Positions 36,213 to 45,358 of a DNA stretch of 64,000 nucleotides are shown piece after piece (within the stretch, counting starts at the first letter, position 1; each line of letters begins with the position of its first letter). The notes below the pieces were generated by a model, which was not told the DNA's origin, ran no database searches, and saw only the letters and a list, made by a program, of their open reading frames with translations. The position numbers were made by a program, and so were the translations under genes. Source of the stretch: Burkholderia paludis (GTDB lineage Bacteria > Pseudomonadota > Gammaproteobacteria > Burkholderiales > Burkholderiaceae); assembly GCF_000732615.1 (NCBI RefSeq), contig NZ_JPGL01000018.1, forward strand, positions 62,001-126,000, in the 5' to 3' direction.

Positions 36213-36254
36213 CATTCCGGCCATGCGAATCGTTGTCATGGCGTTTCGCGCACG

Positions 36255-36284
36255 AAAAAAAGGCGCCCGAAGGCGCCTTTTTTT
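36255..36284. terminator. Terminator of the porin gene
   Basis: GGCGCC, loop CGAA, GGCGCC between seven A and seven T. It stands 33 bp past the porin stop on the minus strand; being symmetric it could also back up the rnk terminator. Confidence 0.9.
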
Positions 36285-36317
36285 GAAGCTGCGTAGCGGG
36301 TTACCCCGCCGTCACGC

Positions 36318-37430
36318 TTAGAAGCGGTGACGCAGACCAACCGTTGCTGCGGTTTGGTTGATCGACGAGCTCGTTGCCGTCGTCGGGTCGCCGTTGTAGA
36401 TCGACGCGCCGCCTGCGTTCTTCGATGCGCGTTGGTACACAGCTTGTGCGTACACGTCCGTGCGCTTCGACAGAGAGTAGTCAGCTTGCAGACCGAACTG
36501 GTTCCAGTGCGCGCTGCTGCCGTCAACCTTCGCGTTCGTGTACGTGTAAGCAGCACCCAGGCCGAGAGCCGGCGTCAGGTTGTACTTTGCGTTGACTTCG
36601 TAGTTGTCAGCGCGGAACGTGCCAGCGCCGTTAGCTTGGTTGTCAACACGCGATTGCGTCCACGCTGCGCCAACTTGCGCCGGGCCGAATGCGTAGCCAG
36701 CTGCTGCACCGTACGTGCGCAGGCGGCCTTGGCCGTTGAACAGTGCGTTGCTCGAAACAACTGCGCCCGTGCTGTTCGCGTTCGGGTTGTTAGCTTGCGA
36801 GTACGCTGCACCCAGCTTCAGGCCTTGGTACTGGTAAGCCACACCGCCGCTGTATGCACGGTTGTTGCCGAAGTTCGTGTCGTTCGAGAACGAGTACGTG
36901 CCGCCGAATTGCAGGCCAGCGTAGTTCGCGCTCGTGAACTTGACCGAGTTGTTGTTCGAGTAGCCGCCGTTCGTGCTCAGGTTGTCGTTGTTGAACGGGT
37001 GAGCGAAGTACGTACCACCCCACGTGCCCGTTGCGGTCAGCGGAGCCAGGTAGTCTTGAACGGAGTCATACTGCTTGCCCAGCGTGACCGTGCCGTACTG
37101 GCTCGACAGACCGACAAACGCTTGACGGTTGAAAATCGTGTTGTTGCCGCCGTTCGCGAACTTGCCGTTACCGATACCGAAGCCGCTTTCCAACGTGAAG
37201 ATTGCCTTCAGGCCGCCACCCAGGTCTTCCGAGCCACGCAGGCCGAAACGGCTCTGGTCAATGCCCGAACCCATCGACCACAGCGACTTGCCTTGGCCGG
37301 CTGCGTTCTGGACGTTGCTTTGGTAGGTGATGCCTGCGTCCAGCACGCCGTACAGCGTGACGCTGCTTTGCGCGTGAGCGACGGTTGCGAACGATGCTGC
37401 AGCTGCTGCAACGATCAGAGTCTTGTTCAT
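36318..37430 (-). CDS. General outer-membrane porin (Gram-negative porin, OmpC/OpcP-like family)
   Basis: 370-residue trimeric-type 16-strand porin. It has a signal peptide ending VAHAQ, the standard first strand SSVTLYGVLDAGI, QSRFGLRGSEDLGGGLKAIF, RQAFVGLSSQYGTVTLGKQ and a C-terminal Phe in TVGLRHRF, the BAM recognition end. Codon use is distinctly less GC3-biased than its neighbours (many GTT, GCT, AAC and TTC/TTG patterns), as in very highly expressed genes. GAAGGGAG precedes the ATG. It is monocistronic with a strong terminator. Confidence 0.93.
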   Translation of the reverse strand: MNKTLIVAAAAASFATVAHAQSSVTLYGVLDAGITYQSNVQNAAGQGKSLWSMGSGIDQSRFGLRGSEDLGGGLKAIFTLESGFGIGNGKFANGGNNTIFNRQAFVGLSSQYGTVTLGKQYDSVQDYLAPLTATGTWGGTYFAHPFNNDNLSTNGGYSNNNSVKFTSANYAGLQFGGTYSFSNDTNFGNNRAYSGGVAYQYQGLKLGAAYSQANNPNANSTGAVVSSNALFNGQGRLRTYGAAAGYAFGPAQVGAAWTQSRVDNQANGAGTFRADNYEVNAKYNLTPALGLGAAYTYTNAKVDGSSAHWNQFGLQADYSLSKRTDVYAQAVYQRASKNAGGASIYNGDPTTATSSSINQTAATVGLRHRF

Positions 37431-38038
37431 TCGTGGAGCTCCCTTCTAAAAAGAGGCAGGTCTCGCGACCTTGTTCATAAACGGTCTGCAACCGCCCGGG
37501 AGCGCCATCGGTCCTGCTGGCGGCGCCCGGATAGTTGCCCGTTTGGGAACCGTGAGTTTAGGGGTGTACCCTAGGGGAGCGATCCGCAAATAAAGAAATA
37601 AGCTTTTCCAGAACTAGAAATAATGAAAGTGGGGCCGAGTTATAAGTATTTGTTTTGATGTTTGTTTTTGACTTCTTGACGACGGCTTTTTGACCCCTCC
37701 CATCGCACCATTCTTTCATGTCATCGTCTTGACGGTTGCATAGAAACAACAAACGGATTCGTCCCGACACCCCGAAACCGGCAATTTTTACATGTTTTAG
37801 TCTCAAATACCGGCCCCTGGCCGCCTGAAACACACCGCGCGGCCGGCAAACAGGGCTGACGACCCGGCAGCGAGCGGCGTCCAGGCATCAGCCGGTTGAA
37901 ACGGAAAGGACGGTGCGTGCCGCCGACGCGCCTGCCGCCCGCCGTGACGCACCGTAACAGCCTTAACCGCTCGCGTAACCCGGCCCGCGTACCGGCAGGC
38001 TAATGTAAGGCAGCCTCGTAGACAGAACAGGACACGCC
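37431..38038. other. Intergenic region, porin promoter and leader
   Basis: 608 bp between divergent genes. The part next to the porin (37550-37800) is AT-rich and should contain its promoter; no single promoter stands out. No gene is seen. Confidence 0.4.
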
Positions 38039-38410
38039 ATGAATCGACGCTCGCTGCTGCGCGCCATCGGATTGACCGCCGCCCTAGCCGGCACCGGCTG
38101 GCTCCGCGCCGCCTCGGCCCAGCCCGCCCCGCCGGTGTACCGGCCGTCCGGCCCGAACCGCATGCCGGGCGGTCCGCCCTACCCGGACCGCCCGGGCTTC
38201 GCCCCGCCGGCAATGCGGCACGAGCGCCGCCCGCCGCCGCCCCGGCCGCACGGCTATACATGGACGGCCGGCTACTGGCGCTGGCAGCAGGGCCGCTATA
38301 TCTGGGTGCCCGGCCGCTGGATCGCGCTGCGCCCCGGGCGTCGGTGGGTGCCCGGCTACTGGCGCCGCCAGGGACAGGTCTGGATCTACATCGACGGTAC
38401 GTGGCGCTAG
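38039..38410 (+). CDS. Small secreted YXWxxGxW-repeat protein
   Basis: 123-residue exported protein. The N-terminus MNRRSLLRAIGLTAALAGTG has an RR pair before a hydrophobic core and ends SAQPAP. A Pro/Arg-rich linker follows, then three tandem aromatic repeats: YTWTAGYWRWQQGRYIW, VPGRWIALRPGRRW and VPGYWRRQGQVWIYIDGTW. This YXWxxGxW pattern is common in Burkholderia envelope proteins of unknown function. The RR pair could direct Tat export but the motif is incomplete. Confidence 0.72.
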   Translation: MNRRSLLRAIGLTAALAGTGWLRAASAQPAPPVYRPSGPNRMPGGPPYPDRPGFAPPAMRHERRPPPPRPHGYTWTAGYWRWQQGRYIWVPGRWIALRPGRRWVPGYWRRQGQVWIYIDGTWR

Positions 38411-38893
38411 GCCGCCGCCCGGATGCAGGCGGTGGAGCGCACGGAACCGGACGAGACCCGCGCCCTTGCGTCGTCGGGCGCGTCAACCTTCACGCCCGGC
38501 AGGTGTGGCCAACGTCGTTATCCGGCAACGATGGCGACCGTCCAAACCGGCGCCCATGCATCCCGTGCATCCCGCTGGGCCGTCTCGACGATCGACATGC
38601 CTGCCGGTCTCCGGCGAGCGCGCCCGCTTCGACCCACCCCTGCCGCCCGTCTGTCGTATGCGCCTCAACGAACGAACGACCGTCGCCGGGCTCGCCATCC
38701 GGGCGGCCCTGGCGCATAGCCGCATTCGGGACGAGCGGAGCGCGCCGAAGCATCGGCGACGCCGTCCATCCCGGCGCAATCGTTCGGATGACGAAATCAC
38801 GCAATGGCGACGTGCCTGCACCGGGCCATGTCTCGTCGCATCGCGCCCGGCTCGCGGCACGACGCCGACGGCAGAACGACTCGGGCGCCCCGC
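38411..38893. other. Intergenic region, nothing firm
   Basis: 483 bp between convergent genes. Overlapping short ORFs on both strands have no ribosome sites or recognisable products, and no terminator with a T run is seen. Confidence 0.35.
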
Positions 38894-39280
38894 TCAGCAC
38901 CCACCGCCGTCGGACTCCCGCGCACGAACTCGCGCGGCGCAGATCGCGCGATGATGTTCGTCGGCCCACCGGATCATCGCCTGCATCGGCGTCTGGAACG
39001 AGCGCCCGAGGTCGGTCAACGCATATTCGACGCGCGGCGGCACCTCGGCGAACAGCGTGCGGCTGACGAAGCCGTCCTGCTCCAGCCGCTTGAGCGTCCG
39101 CGACAGCATCTGCTTCGACACGTCGCCGATCGCGCGGCCGAGTTCGTTGAAACGCATCGTCCCGCCGGACAGCGCCTCGAGCACGAGCAGGCTCCACTGG
39201 TCGCCGATCCGGTCGAGGACATCGCGGATCGGGCATGGCTGGTCGAGTTCGACGGCTTCGTCGGCGGGCGGGAACGGCAT
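38894..39280 (-). CDS. HxlR-family winged-helix regulator
   Basis: 128-residue HxlR-type regulator. Diagnostic segments are CPIRDVLDRIGDQWSLLVLEAL with the N-terminal Cys, GGTMRFNELGRAIGDVSKQMLSRTLKRLEQDGFVSR (winged helix) and VEYALTDLG. Many HxlR proteins sense electrophiles or aldehydes through that Cys. Start MPFPPADE at 39280 follows AAAGAGAA. A long interrupted palindrome lies 31 bp upstream, probably its operator. Confidence 0.88.
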   Translation of the reverse strand: MPFPPADEAVELDQPCPIRDVLDRIGDQWSLLVLEALSGGTMRFNELGRAIGDVSKQMLSRTLKRLEQDGFVSRTLFAEVPPRVEYALTDLGRSFQTPMQAMIRWADEHHRAICAARVRARESDGGGC

Positions 39281-39310
39281 GACGGGATTCTCTTTCACGG
39301 GCAACGCACG

Positions 39311-39345
39311 GTCAGCGCGGTGTGACCTGCTCACACGGCGCTGAC
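39311..39345. promoter_or_regulatory. Large interrupted palindrome, probable HxlR operator
   Basis: Left arm GTCAGCGCGGTGTGA (39311-39325), centre CCTGC, right arm TCACACGGCGCTGAC (39331-39345): 14 of 15 positions pair. It lies 31 bp before the HxlR start and 255 bp before the divergent SnoaL-like gene. Confidence 0.65.
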
Positions 39346-39599
39346 TTCTTGTGACGGGTTCGCGGCAACTGTACCATTCGGGCGGCCCGGCAGCCGCGCG
39401 GATTCGCCAGTTCAACGAAGCATGACGCTGCCGCGCGGCCCGCACGATCGGCGCCGTGACGGTCCGGACCGCGCGGCGGATCCCGTGCGTGAAGACGGCA
39501 CGCATCGCCACCGCGGTTCCCCCGGCCGCCCTGCCCGGCGCCACCCGCCTGCGCGCAGCGCGCGCCAATCCATGCATCGTCAGACAAGGAACACGCCAC

Positions 39600-40076
39600 A
39601 TGTCATCGCTTAGCTCCCCCGTTCGCGCCGTTGCCGCGCTGGTCCTGCTGGCCGCGTCGACGGCCGCTCTGGCCGCCGGCCCGGTCACGCGCGACCTGGC
39701 CGCCGAAGAAGCCAACCGCCAGCTCGTGCTGACGTTCTACGACCGCTTCTTCAACAAGCACGAGGCCGTCGAGGCCGCCGCCGTCGTCGCGGACGACTAC
39801 AGGCAGCACAACCCGCACGTGCCGGACGGCAAGAAGCCGTTCGTGTCGTACTTCGTCGGCGCCTTCCAGAAGAACCCGGCTTCGCGCGCACGCATCGTGC
39901 GCAGCGCGACCGACGGCGACCTCGTCTATCTGCACGTCCATGCGACCGAGCGCCCGGGCGACCGCGGCGAAGCGGTCGTCGACATCTTCCGCGTGAAGGC
40001 CGGCAAGATCGTCGAGCACTGGGACGTGATCCAGCCCGTGCCCGAAACGTCCGCGAACGGGAACACGATGTTCTGA
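39600..40076 (+). CDS. Exported SnoaL/NTF2-like protein
   Basis: 158-residue protein with a signal peptide (hydrophobic AVAALVLLAASTAALAAG) and an NTF2-like cone fold: FYDRFFNKHEAVEAAAVVADDYRQHNPHVPDGK, then LVYLHVHATERPGDRG and VVDIFRVKAGKIVEHWDVIQPVPE. SnoaL-like proteins with HNPHVPDG and EHWDVIQ are widespread in proteobacteria; many have no known substrate. It is divergent from the HxlR gene with a 319-bp gap, a usual arrangement for a regulator and its target. Confidence 0.82.
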   Translation: MSSLSSPVRAVAALVLLAASTAALAAGPVTRDLAAEEANRQLVLTFYDRFFNKHEAVEAAAVVADDYRQHNPHVPDGKKPFVSYFVGAFQKNPASRARIVRSATDGDLVYLHVHATERPGDRGEAVVDIFRVKAGKIVEHWDVIQPVPETSANGNTMF

Positions 40077-40302
40077 CTGTTCTGACACTCGGCGCGCAGC
40101 GTCGCCGGCCGCCCGTCGACGAACGATCGGCCGCCGGGCAAGCGCGCCTGCCCCGTGGCGGCGAAGTCCCCTACAATCGAGCTTCGCCGCCGCACCGGCC
40201 GCCGTCCCGCATGACCTCGCCGCCGGCCGTCGCCCCGCCGGCACGCCGTCACATGCGCGGCACGGCCCGCGCGGGCGGCCGTTCGCGCAGACGGTGTCAA
40301 CC

Positions 40303-41118
40303 ATGAGCCCCGCCCATATTTCCCTGAGCAACGCAGGCGACCTGATCGCCAGCCTCGGCAGCCCGCAGTTTCCCGCCCGGCTTTGGGCGTGGCTGCGCGA
40401 AACCGTCGATCCGCACTCCCATTACAGCGTCGCGACGCGCTACCGTCGCGACGCGCCGTCGCAATCGGTCGACAGCGTCGACGTGCTGTTCTTCGCCGGC
40501 GGCGACGATCCCGACGGCACACGCCACGCGCTCGATCTGTATACACAGGGCGACTGGCGCTCCGACACGCTGCTGCCGCATATCGAGCGCGCCACCGATT
40601 CGCAGCTCGTGTTCTCGTGCAACGAGGAAGTCGACACGGCGACCGAATACGGCCGCCAGTTCGCGCTCGGCGAACTCGGCGAGGACTGCACGCTGCTCGG
40701 CAGCGAACGCGACTATGTCTATGCGTTCTCGCTGTTCCGCCGGCGCGGCCAGCCGTCCTATACGCTGACCGAACTGGCGCTGCTGCGGCAGCTCGGCGAT
40801 TTCGTGCTGCCGCTGCTGATCCAGCATGCGCGGCTCGCCCGCCTGACGCCGCGCCCGGACGACAGCGCGCTGCTGCAGCGGTTCGAACAGCGGCTGTCGG
40901 CCGGCAGCGCGGCGCTGTCGCAGCGCGAACGGCTCGTGTGCCGCGCCGTGCTGCTGGGCCAGCCCGTCCCGCGGATCGCCGACACGCTCGCGCTCAAGCC
41001 CAGCAGCGTACGCACCTATCTCGGGCGCGCGCTCGCGAAGCTCGGCGTCGCGAACCGGGCCGGGCTGTTCGCCTGGTGCGTGACCGAAACGGAATCACCG
41101 GAACGCCACGACCGCTAG
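40303..41118 (+). CDS. LuxR-family (GerE helix-turn-helix) transcriptional regulator
   Basis: 271-residue regulator with a C-terminal LuxR-type helix-turn-helix at about 205-265: ALSQRERLVCRAVLLGQPVPRIADTLALKPSSVRTYLGRALAKLGV. The N-terminal 200 residues show no acyl-homoserine-lactone signature, receiver or ATPase motif. ATG at 40303 is chosen; a GTG at 40294 would add three residues. It lies ahead of the amidohydrolase gene and might regulate it. An inverted repeat CCGACG/CGTCGG at 41219-41239 is a possible site. Confidence 0.8.
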   Translation: MSPAHISLSNAGDLIASLGSPQFPARLWAWLRETVDPHSHYSVATRYRRDAPSQSVDSVDVLFFAGGDDPDGTRHALDLYTQGDWRSDTLLPHIERATDSQLVFSCNEEVDTATEYGRQFALGELGEDCTLLGSERDYVYAFSLFRRRGQPSYTLTELALLRQLGDFVLPLLIQHARLARLTPRPDDSALLQRFEQRLSAGSAALSQRERLVCRAVLLGQPVPRIADTLALKPSSVRTYLGRALAKLGVANRAGLFAWCVTETESPERHDR

Positions 41119-41524
41119 ACACCGTCGCCTCGCACCGCCGCCCGCACGGCTTTTGTCGCGCGTTGTCCTCAAAACGACGACAGACAGCCGGCCGCCCCGC
41201 TCCTAGTATCTGACTCACCCGACGACAGGCACACGTCGGATGCCACGGAGACACGAAATGCCGACTACCGGATGGACGCCGGCCCGCGCGGCCGCGCGCA
41301 CGCCGCCCCCTGCTTTGCCGCCACGAACCGGGCAGCGAAACCGGCCCGGCACTCCGGCGGCGGCCGGCCTGCGCCGCCGCGCATTGCCGCTCCCGCCGCG
41401 CCGCACCGGCCCGTAACCGCCACCCATCCCATTCCAACCCGACCGGGTTCACGCGACCGGACGAGCCGCTCGGCCCGCCCGCGGGACGCGTGCGCCCGTC
41501 GCCCCCCTTATCCGGAGGAGACAC
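41119..41524. other. Intergenic region before the amidohydrolase gene
   Basis: 406 bp. A -10-like TAGTAT at about 41204-41210 and the inverted repeat CCGACG-N9-CGTCGG (41219-41239) may form the promoter and a regulator site. No gene is seen. Confidence 0.4.
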
Positions 41525-43150
41525 ATGCAACACGCCGATACCGTCTATCTGAACGGCCTGCTTTACACGGGCGATGCGCAACGCCGCTTCGCGCAGGCAC
41601 TCGCCACGAAGGACGGCAGGATCGTCGCCGTCGGCCGCGACGACGACATCCGCCCGCTCGCCGGCCCCGCGACACGCACGGTCGACCTGGCCGGCCGCCT
41701 GATGCTGCCGGGCCTCATCGACGGCCACGTGCACCCGCTCGAAGGCCACCAGATCCTCGGCGATTTCGACCTGTCCGGCATCAACGATCCCGACGCGATC
41801 CTGCAGCGCATCCGCGCATGCGCCGATGCGACGCCGCACGAACCGTGGGTCTATCTCGGCGGCGCCAACCTCGCCGCGTTCGGCGCGTATCCGACCCGCG
41901 AACTGCTCGACCGGATCGTGCCCGACCGCCCGCTGCTCGTGGTCGGCTTCGACGTGCACAGCGGCTGCCTGAACACGAAGGGGCTCGAAGCAGCCGGCAT
42001 CCAGGCCGATACGCCCGACCCGGCCGGCGGCGTCTACGAGCGCGATGCATCCGGCGCGCCGAACGGCGTCGTCCATGAAGCGGCGTTCTATCGCGTCTGC
42101 CCGATCATTCCGCAACTGAGCCCGGCCGGCTACCCGAAGTCGCTCGCGAAAGCGCACGCGATGGCGCACGGATTCGGCATCACGGGCTGGTTCGACGCCC
42201 GCGTCGAGGAAGCCGAACTCAAGGCCTACGCCGACGCACAGCGCGTCGGCACGCTGAAGGCGTACATGAGCGCGGGCCTCTATGCGAACCCGCGCCGCGA
42301 TCCGCGCGAACAGATCGCACGCTTCGCCGGATGGCGCCGCGAGTACGAACGCGACAACCTGCGCCTGCATACGGTGAAGATCTTCGTCGACGGCGTGCCG
42401 GAATCGAAAACCGCCGCGCTGCTCGAGCCGTACGCCGGAACCGACGATTGCGGCCTCGCGCTGTGGAGCCAGGACGCGCTGAACGAGATCTGCCTGCTCG
42501 CCGATACGGCCGGCTTCGACCTGCACTTCCACACGCTCGCCGACCGCGCGGTGCGCATGACGCTCGACGCGCTCGAATACGTGCAGCGCCGCAACGGCAT
42601 GCGCGACCGGCGCGCGCAGCTCGCCCACCTGCAGCTCGTCGATCCGGCCGACATGAGCCGCTTCAACCGGCTCGGTGCGATCGCGAGCGTGCAGACGCTG
42701 TGGACGGCCGCCCGCGAGGAGCAGCAACAGCTCTATCGCGACCTGCTCGGCGCCGAACGTACCGCGCGCAACTATCCGTTCCGCAGCCTGCGCAACGCGG
42801 GGGCGATGCTCGCGGCCGGCTCCGACTGGTCGGTCAGCACGATGGACCCGATGCAGATCATCCAGACGGGTGTCACGCACCTGCTGATCGACCAGCCCGA
42901 CAGCCCGCCATGGAATCCGCACGAACGCCTCGACCTGCTCACGATGCTCGAGGCCTATACGGTGAACACCGCGTATGCGCTGCGCTTCGACGACTGCACG
43001 GGCTCGCTCGAGGCCGGCAAGGATGCGAGCTTCGCGATCTTCGATCGCAATCCGTTCGCACACCCGGTCGAGACGTTCGCGCAGACCCGCGTGATCGAGA
43101 CGTGCTTCCGCGGCGAAGTCGTGCACGCCGCGCCGGGCTGGGCCGACTGA
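41525..43150 (+). CDS. YtcJ-like metal-dependent amidohydrolase (amidohydrolase family 3)
   Basis: 541-residue member of the amidohydrolase superfamily. The N-terminal beta sandwich (TVYLNGLLYTGDAQ) leads to the metal-binding LPGLIDGHVHPLEGH. Later ligand positions are FDLHFHTLADRAV and QLAHLQLVDPADM, and GAMLAAGSDWSVSTMDP supplies the final Asp. YtcJ-type enzymes include N-substituted formamide deformylase; the substrate is not assignable. CCGGAGGAGAC precedes the ATG. It is convergent with the isochorismatase-like gene. Confidence 0.87.
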   Translation: MQHADTVYLNGLLYTGDAQRRFAQALATKDGRIVAVGRDDDIRPLAGPATRTVDLAGRLMLPGLIDGHVHPLEGHQILGDFDLSGINDPDAILQRIRACADATPHEPWVYLGGANLAAFGAYPTRELLDRIVPDRPLLVVGFDVHSGCLNTKGLEAAGIQADTPDPAGGVYERDASGAPNGVVHEAAFYRVCPIIPQLSPAGYPKSLAKAHAMAHGFGITGWFDARVEEAELKAYADAQRVGTLKAYMSAGLYANPRRDPREQIARFAGWRREYERDNLRLHTVKIFVDGVPESKTAALLEPYAGTDDCGLALWSQDALNEICLLADTAGFDLHFHTLADRAVRMTLDALEYVQRRNGMRDRRAQLAHLQLVDPADMSRFNRLGAIASVQTLWTAAREEQQQLYRDLLGAERTARNYPFRSLRNAGAMLAAGSDWSVSTMDPMQIIQTGVTHLLIDQPDSPPWNPHERLDLLTMLEAYTVNTAYALRFDDCTGSLEAGKDASFAIFDRNPFAHPVETFAQTRVIETCFRGEVVHAAPGWAD

Positions 43151-43169
43151 CGCGCGAACCGCGCAGCCG

Positions 43170-43781
43170 TCAGGCGACGCCGAGCGCCAGCACCTGCTCG
43201 GTCGTCAGCACGTCGCCGAACGTGTCCGACAGCGCGGCCAGCGTCGCGCGATGGAGGTCGCGGTGCGACACCGTCGCGCCTCCCGCGAGTTCGAGGTCGC
43301 GCGTCGCGCACGCGTCGTCGACGACGATCACCGCATAGCCGAGCGGCACCGCATCGCGCGCCGCGCCGGCGACGCACGCATGCGTCATCAGGCCGGTGAC
43401 GATCAGCGTGTCGATACCGGCCGCCTTCAGGCGCGCGTCGAGGTCCGTCGTCGGAAACACGCTCACCGAGGTCTTCCTCACGACCGCATGATGCGGCGCC
43501 GGCTGCAGGTCCGCGTGGAAACGGAAGCCGTCGCTGCCGTCCGCGAAGATCGGGCTGCTGGCCGCATCGACGTGCTGGACATGAAAGACCGGGATGCCGG
43601 CGCGATCGGCGAACGCGATCACGCGCCGCGCGTTGCCGAGCGCTTGCGGCCCGTGCGGAATCGGCAGGCGGCCGCTGAAGTACTCGTTCTGGAAATCGAT
43701 CACCAGCAGCGCGGTGCGCGCGGCGGCGACCGACGTCGGCGCGGTGGCGCCGGCCAGGGTCCGGATGGTCGGATGTTGCAT
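43170..43781 (-). CDS. Isochorismatase-like cysteine hydrolase
   Basis: 203-residue enzyme of the isochorismatase/nicotinamidase fold. The catalytic triad is visible: Asp in LLVIDFQNEYFSG, Lys in VVRKTSVSVF and Cys in THACVAGAARDA. Start MQHPTIRTL at 43781 follows GGGAGCAAC; the frame is open upstream through an Arg/Pro-rich region that is not family-like. Substrate unknown; nearby transporters suggest a catabolic role. Confidence 0.85.
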   Translation of the reverse strand: MQHPTIRTLAGATAPTSVAAARTALLVIDFQNEYFSGRLPIPHGPQALGNARRVIAFADRAGIPVFHVQHVDAASSPIFADGSDGFRFHADLQPAPHHAVVRKTSVSVFPTTDLDARLKAAGIDTLIVTGLMTHACVAGAARDAVPLGYAVIVVDDACATRDLELAGGATVSHRDLHRATLAALSDTFGDVLTTEQVLALGVA

Positions 43782-43964
43782 GGGTTGCTCCCTCGGTTGG
43801 CACGTCGGACGGAACGGCGCGCCGGCCCTGCCGGCGCCGCCTGACGCGGCCTGGGGCCTCCCCGGCCGCGAGGCGCCAGTGTCGGGCCGCGCGGCCTTGC
43901 GCGACAGCCGCGCCCGGGACAACGTCCGACAGGATCGGGCCAACCTCCGCGGCCGCCTGCGCCC

Positions 43965-45215
43965 CTACGACAGCAGGGCCGTTCGCGCACCCGGCCGCGT
44001 GCGGCCGTACGCGACCATCATCGCGAAGCCGAGCAGGAACCCCGCGCCGCCGACCAGCAGCAGGCCGGTCTCGCCGAACAGCGGCAGCAGGTTCGTGAGC
44101 GCGCCCGTCACGACCCACGCAACGGCCATCACCGAGCCCGCGACGCCGAGCGCCCAGCCCTGCCGGTCTTCGCTGACGGCGTCCGAGAACGCCGTGTACA
44201 TCGTCGTATACGCAACCATGTCGAAGCAGCCGACCACCATCGCGAGCGCCCACAGCACGGGCTCGTGCGGAAACAGCGCGGACAGGACCTGGCCCGCGCC
44301 CGCGACGAGCAGGCCCGTCTTCGCGATGTCGACCACGCGCCACACGCGCAGCATCGACCGCACGACAACCAGCAGGCCGAACACGAAGCAGAGGCCGATC
44401 ACGCCGCTGAACAGCCCGAGCCGCGCGCTCGTGTAACCGAACTTCGCCTGCAGCAACAGCATGATGGTCTGCAGGTAGAGCCCGTAGCCGACCTGCATCA
44501 GGAAGAACACCACCGACAGGAACGCGACGTCGCGCTGGCGCGCGGCTTCCCCGATGATCCGCAGCGGCAGCAGCGGATCGATGCGCGTATCGCCGCGCGG
44601 TGCGGCCGAGTCGCGATACGCCGCCCGGGTCCAGCACGCGCAGGCCAGCGACAGCGCGGCGACCAGCAGGAACGGCGTGCCGTAGCCGAACAGCGGCGAA
44701 ATCGTGCGGTCGGACGTGACGCCGCCGAGCACCGGGCCGACGATCACGCCCGCGCTGAATGCGAGCGACATGATGCTCATGTTGTAGGCCTTGTTCTCCG
44801 GCGTGCTCAGGTCGGTGATGGCGGCCTGCGCGATGCCCTGGCAACCGGCCATCAGCCCGGTGAGCCCGCGGCCGGCCAGCAGCAGCGCGACGCTCGCCTG
44901 CCACGCGCCGGCCGCCATCATCGCGTAGCCGGCCGCGAGGCCGAGCACGCACAGCATCAGGATCCTGCGGCGGCCGTAGCGATCGGACAGGTCGCCCATC
45001 AGCGACGAGCCGAAGAACATGCCGAGCGGGTAGATCCCGTAGCCGAGACCGAGGTAGAAATTGCGCGCGTGCGCGCCGGCGCCGGCCGGCAGGATGCCCG
45101 CGTGCGGATCGCTGAAAATCGCGGACATCATCGGATAGACGAGCCCGAATCCCATCGCGTCGATCGCGATGGCGAGCAGGCAGGGGCCGAGCAACGTGTA
45201 ATCGAGCCGGGACAT
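43965..45215 (-). CDS. MFS transporter (TetA/multidrug-like, 12 membrane helices)
   Basis: 416-residue major facilitator. It has twelve predicted membrane segments in two blocks with a central loop near 195-215. The loop 2-3 signature appears as GSSLMGDLSDRYGRRRILML. NKAYNMSIMSLAFSAGVIVGPVLGG corresponds to the motif C antiporter region, so an exporter is likely. The start MSRLDYTLLG is preceded by GAAGG. It may be co-transcribed with the hypothetical gene upstream (143-bp gap). Confidence 0.85.
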   Translation of the reverse strand: MSRLDYTLLGPCLLAIAIDAMGFGLVYPMMSAIFSDPHAGILPAGAGAHARNFYLGLGYGIYPLGMFFGSSLMGDLSDRYGRRRILMLCVLGLAAGYAMMAAGAWQASVALLLAGRGLTGLMAGCQGIAQAAITDLSTPENKAYNMSIMSLAFSAGVIVGPVLGGVTSDRTISPLFGYGTPFLLVAALSLACACWTRAAYRDSAAPRGDTRIDPLLPLRIIGEAARQRDVAFLSVVFFLMQVGYGLYLQTIMLLLQAKFGYTSARLGLFSGVIGLCFVFGLLVVVRSMLRVWRVVDIAKTGLLVAGAGQVLSALFPHEPVLWALAMVVGCFDMVAYTTMYTAFSDAVSEDRQGWALGVAGSVMAVAWVVTGALTNLLPLFGETGLLLVGGAGFLLGFAMMVAYGRTRPGARTALLS

Positions 45216-45358
45216 GGCGACCTTCAGGACAGAGTGGATGATCGCCCCAGCGTAACGACCGGGCGGCCGCCGCGGTAGGCCGCCGCCCGCGATGCTGATC
45301 ATCGGCCCGCCCGATACCCGACCCGACGCGCCGCCGATCGGTCGGCGCGCGCCGCCCT

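Noticed and set aside
38411..38893. Overlapping short ORFs as genes
   Set aside because: No ribosome sites, no protein pattern, and Arg/Pro-rich composition in several frames at once.
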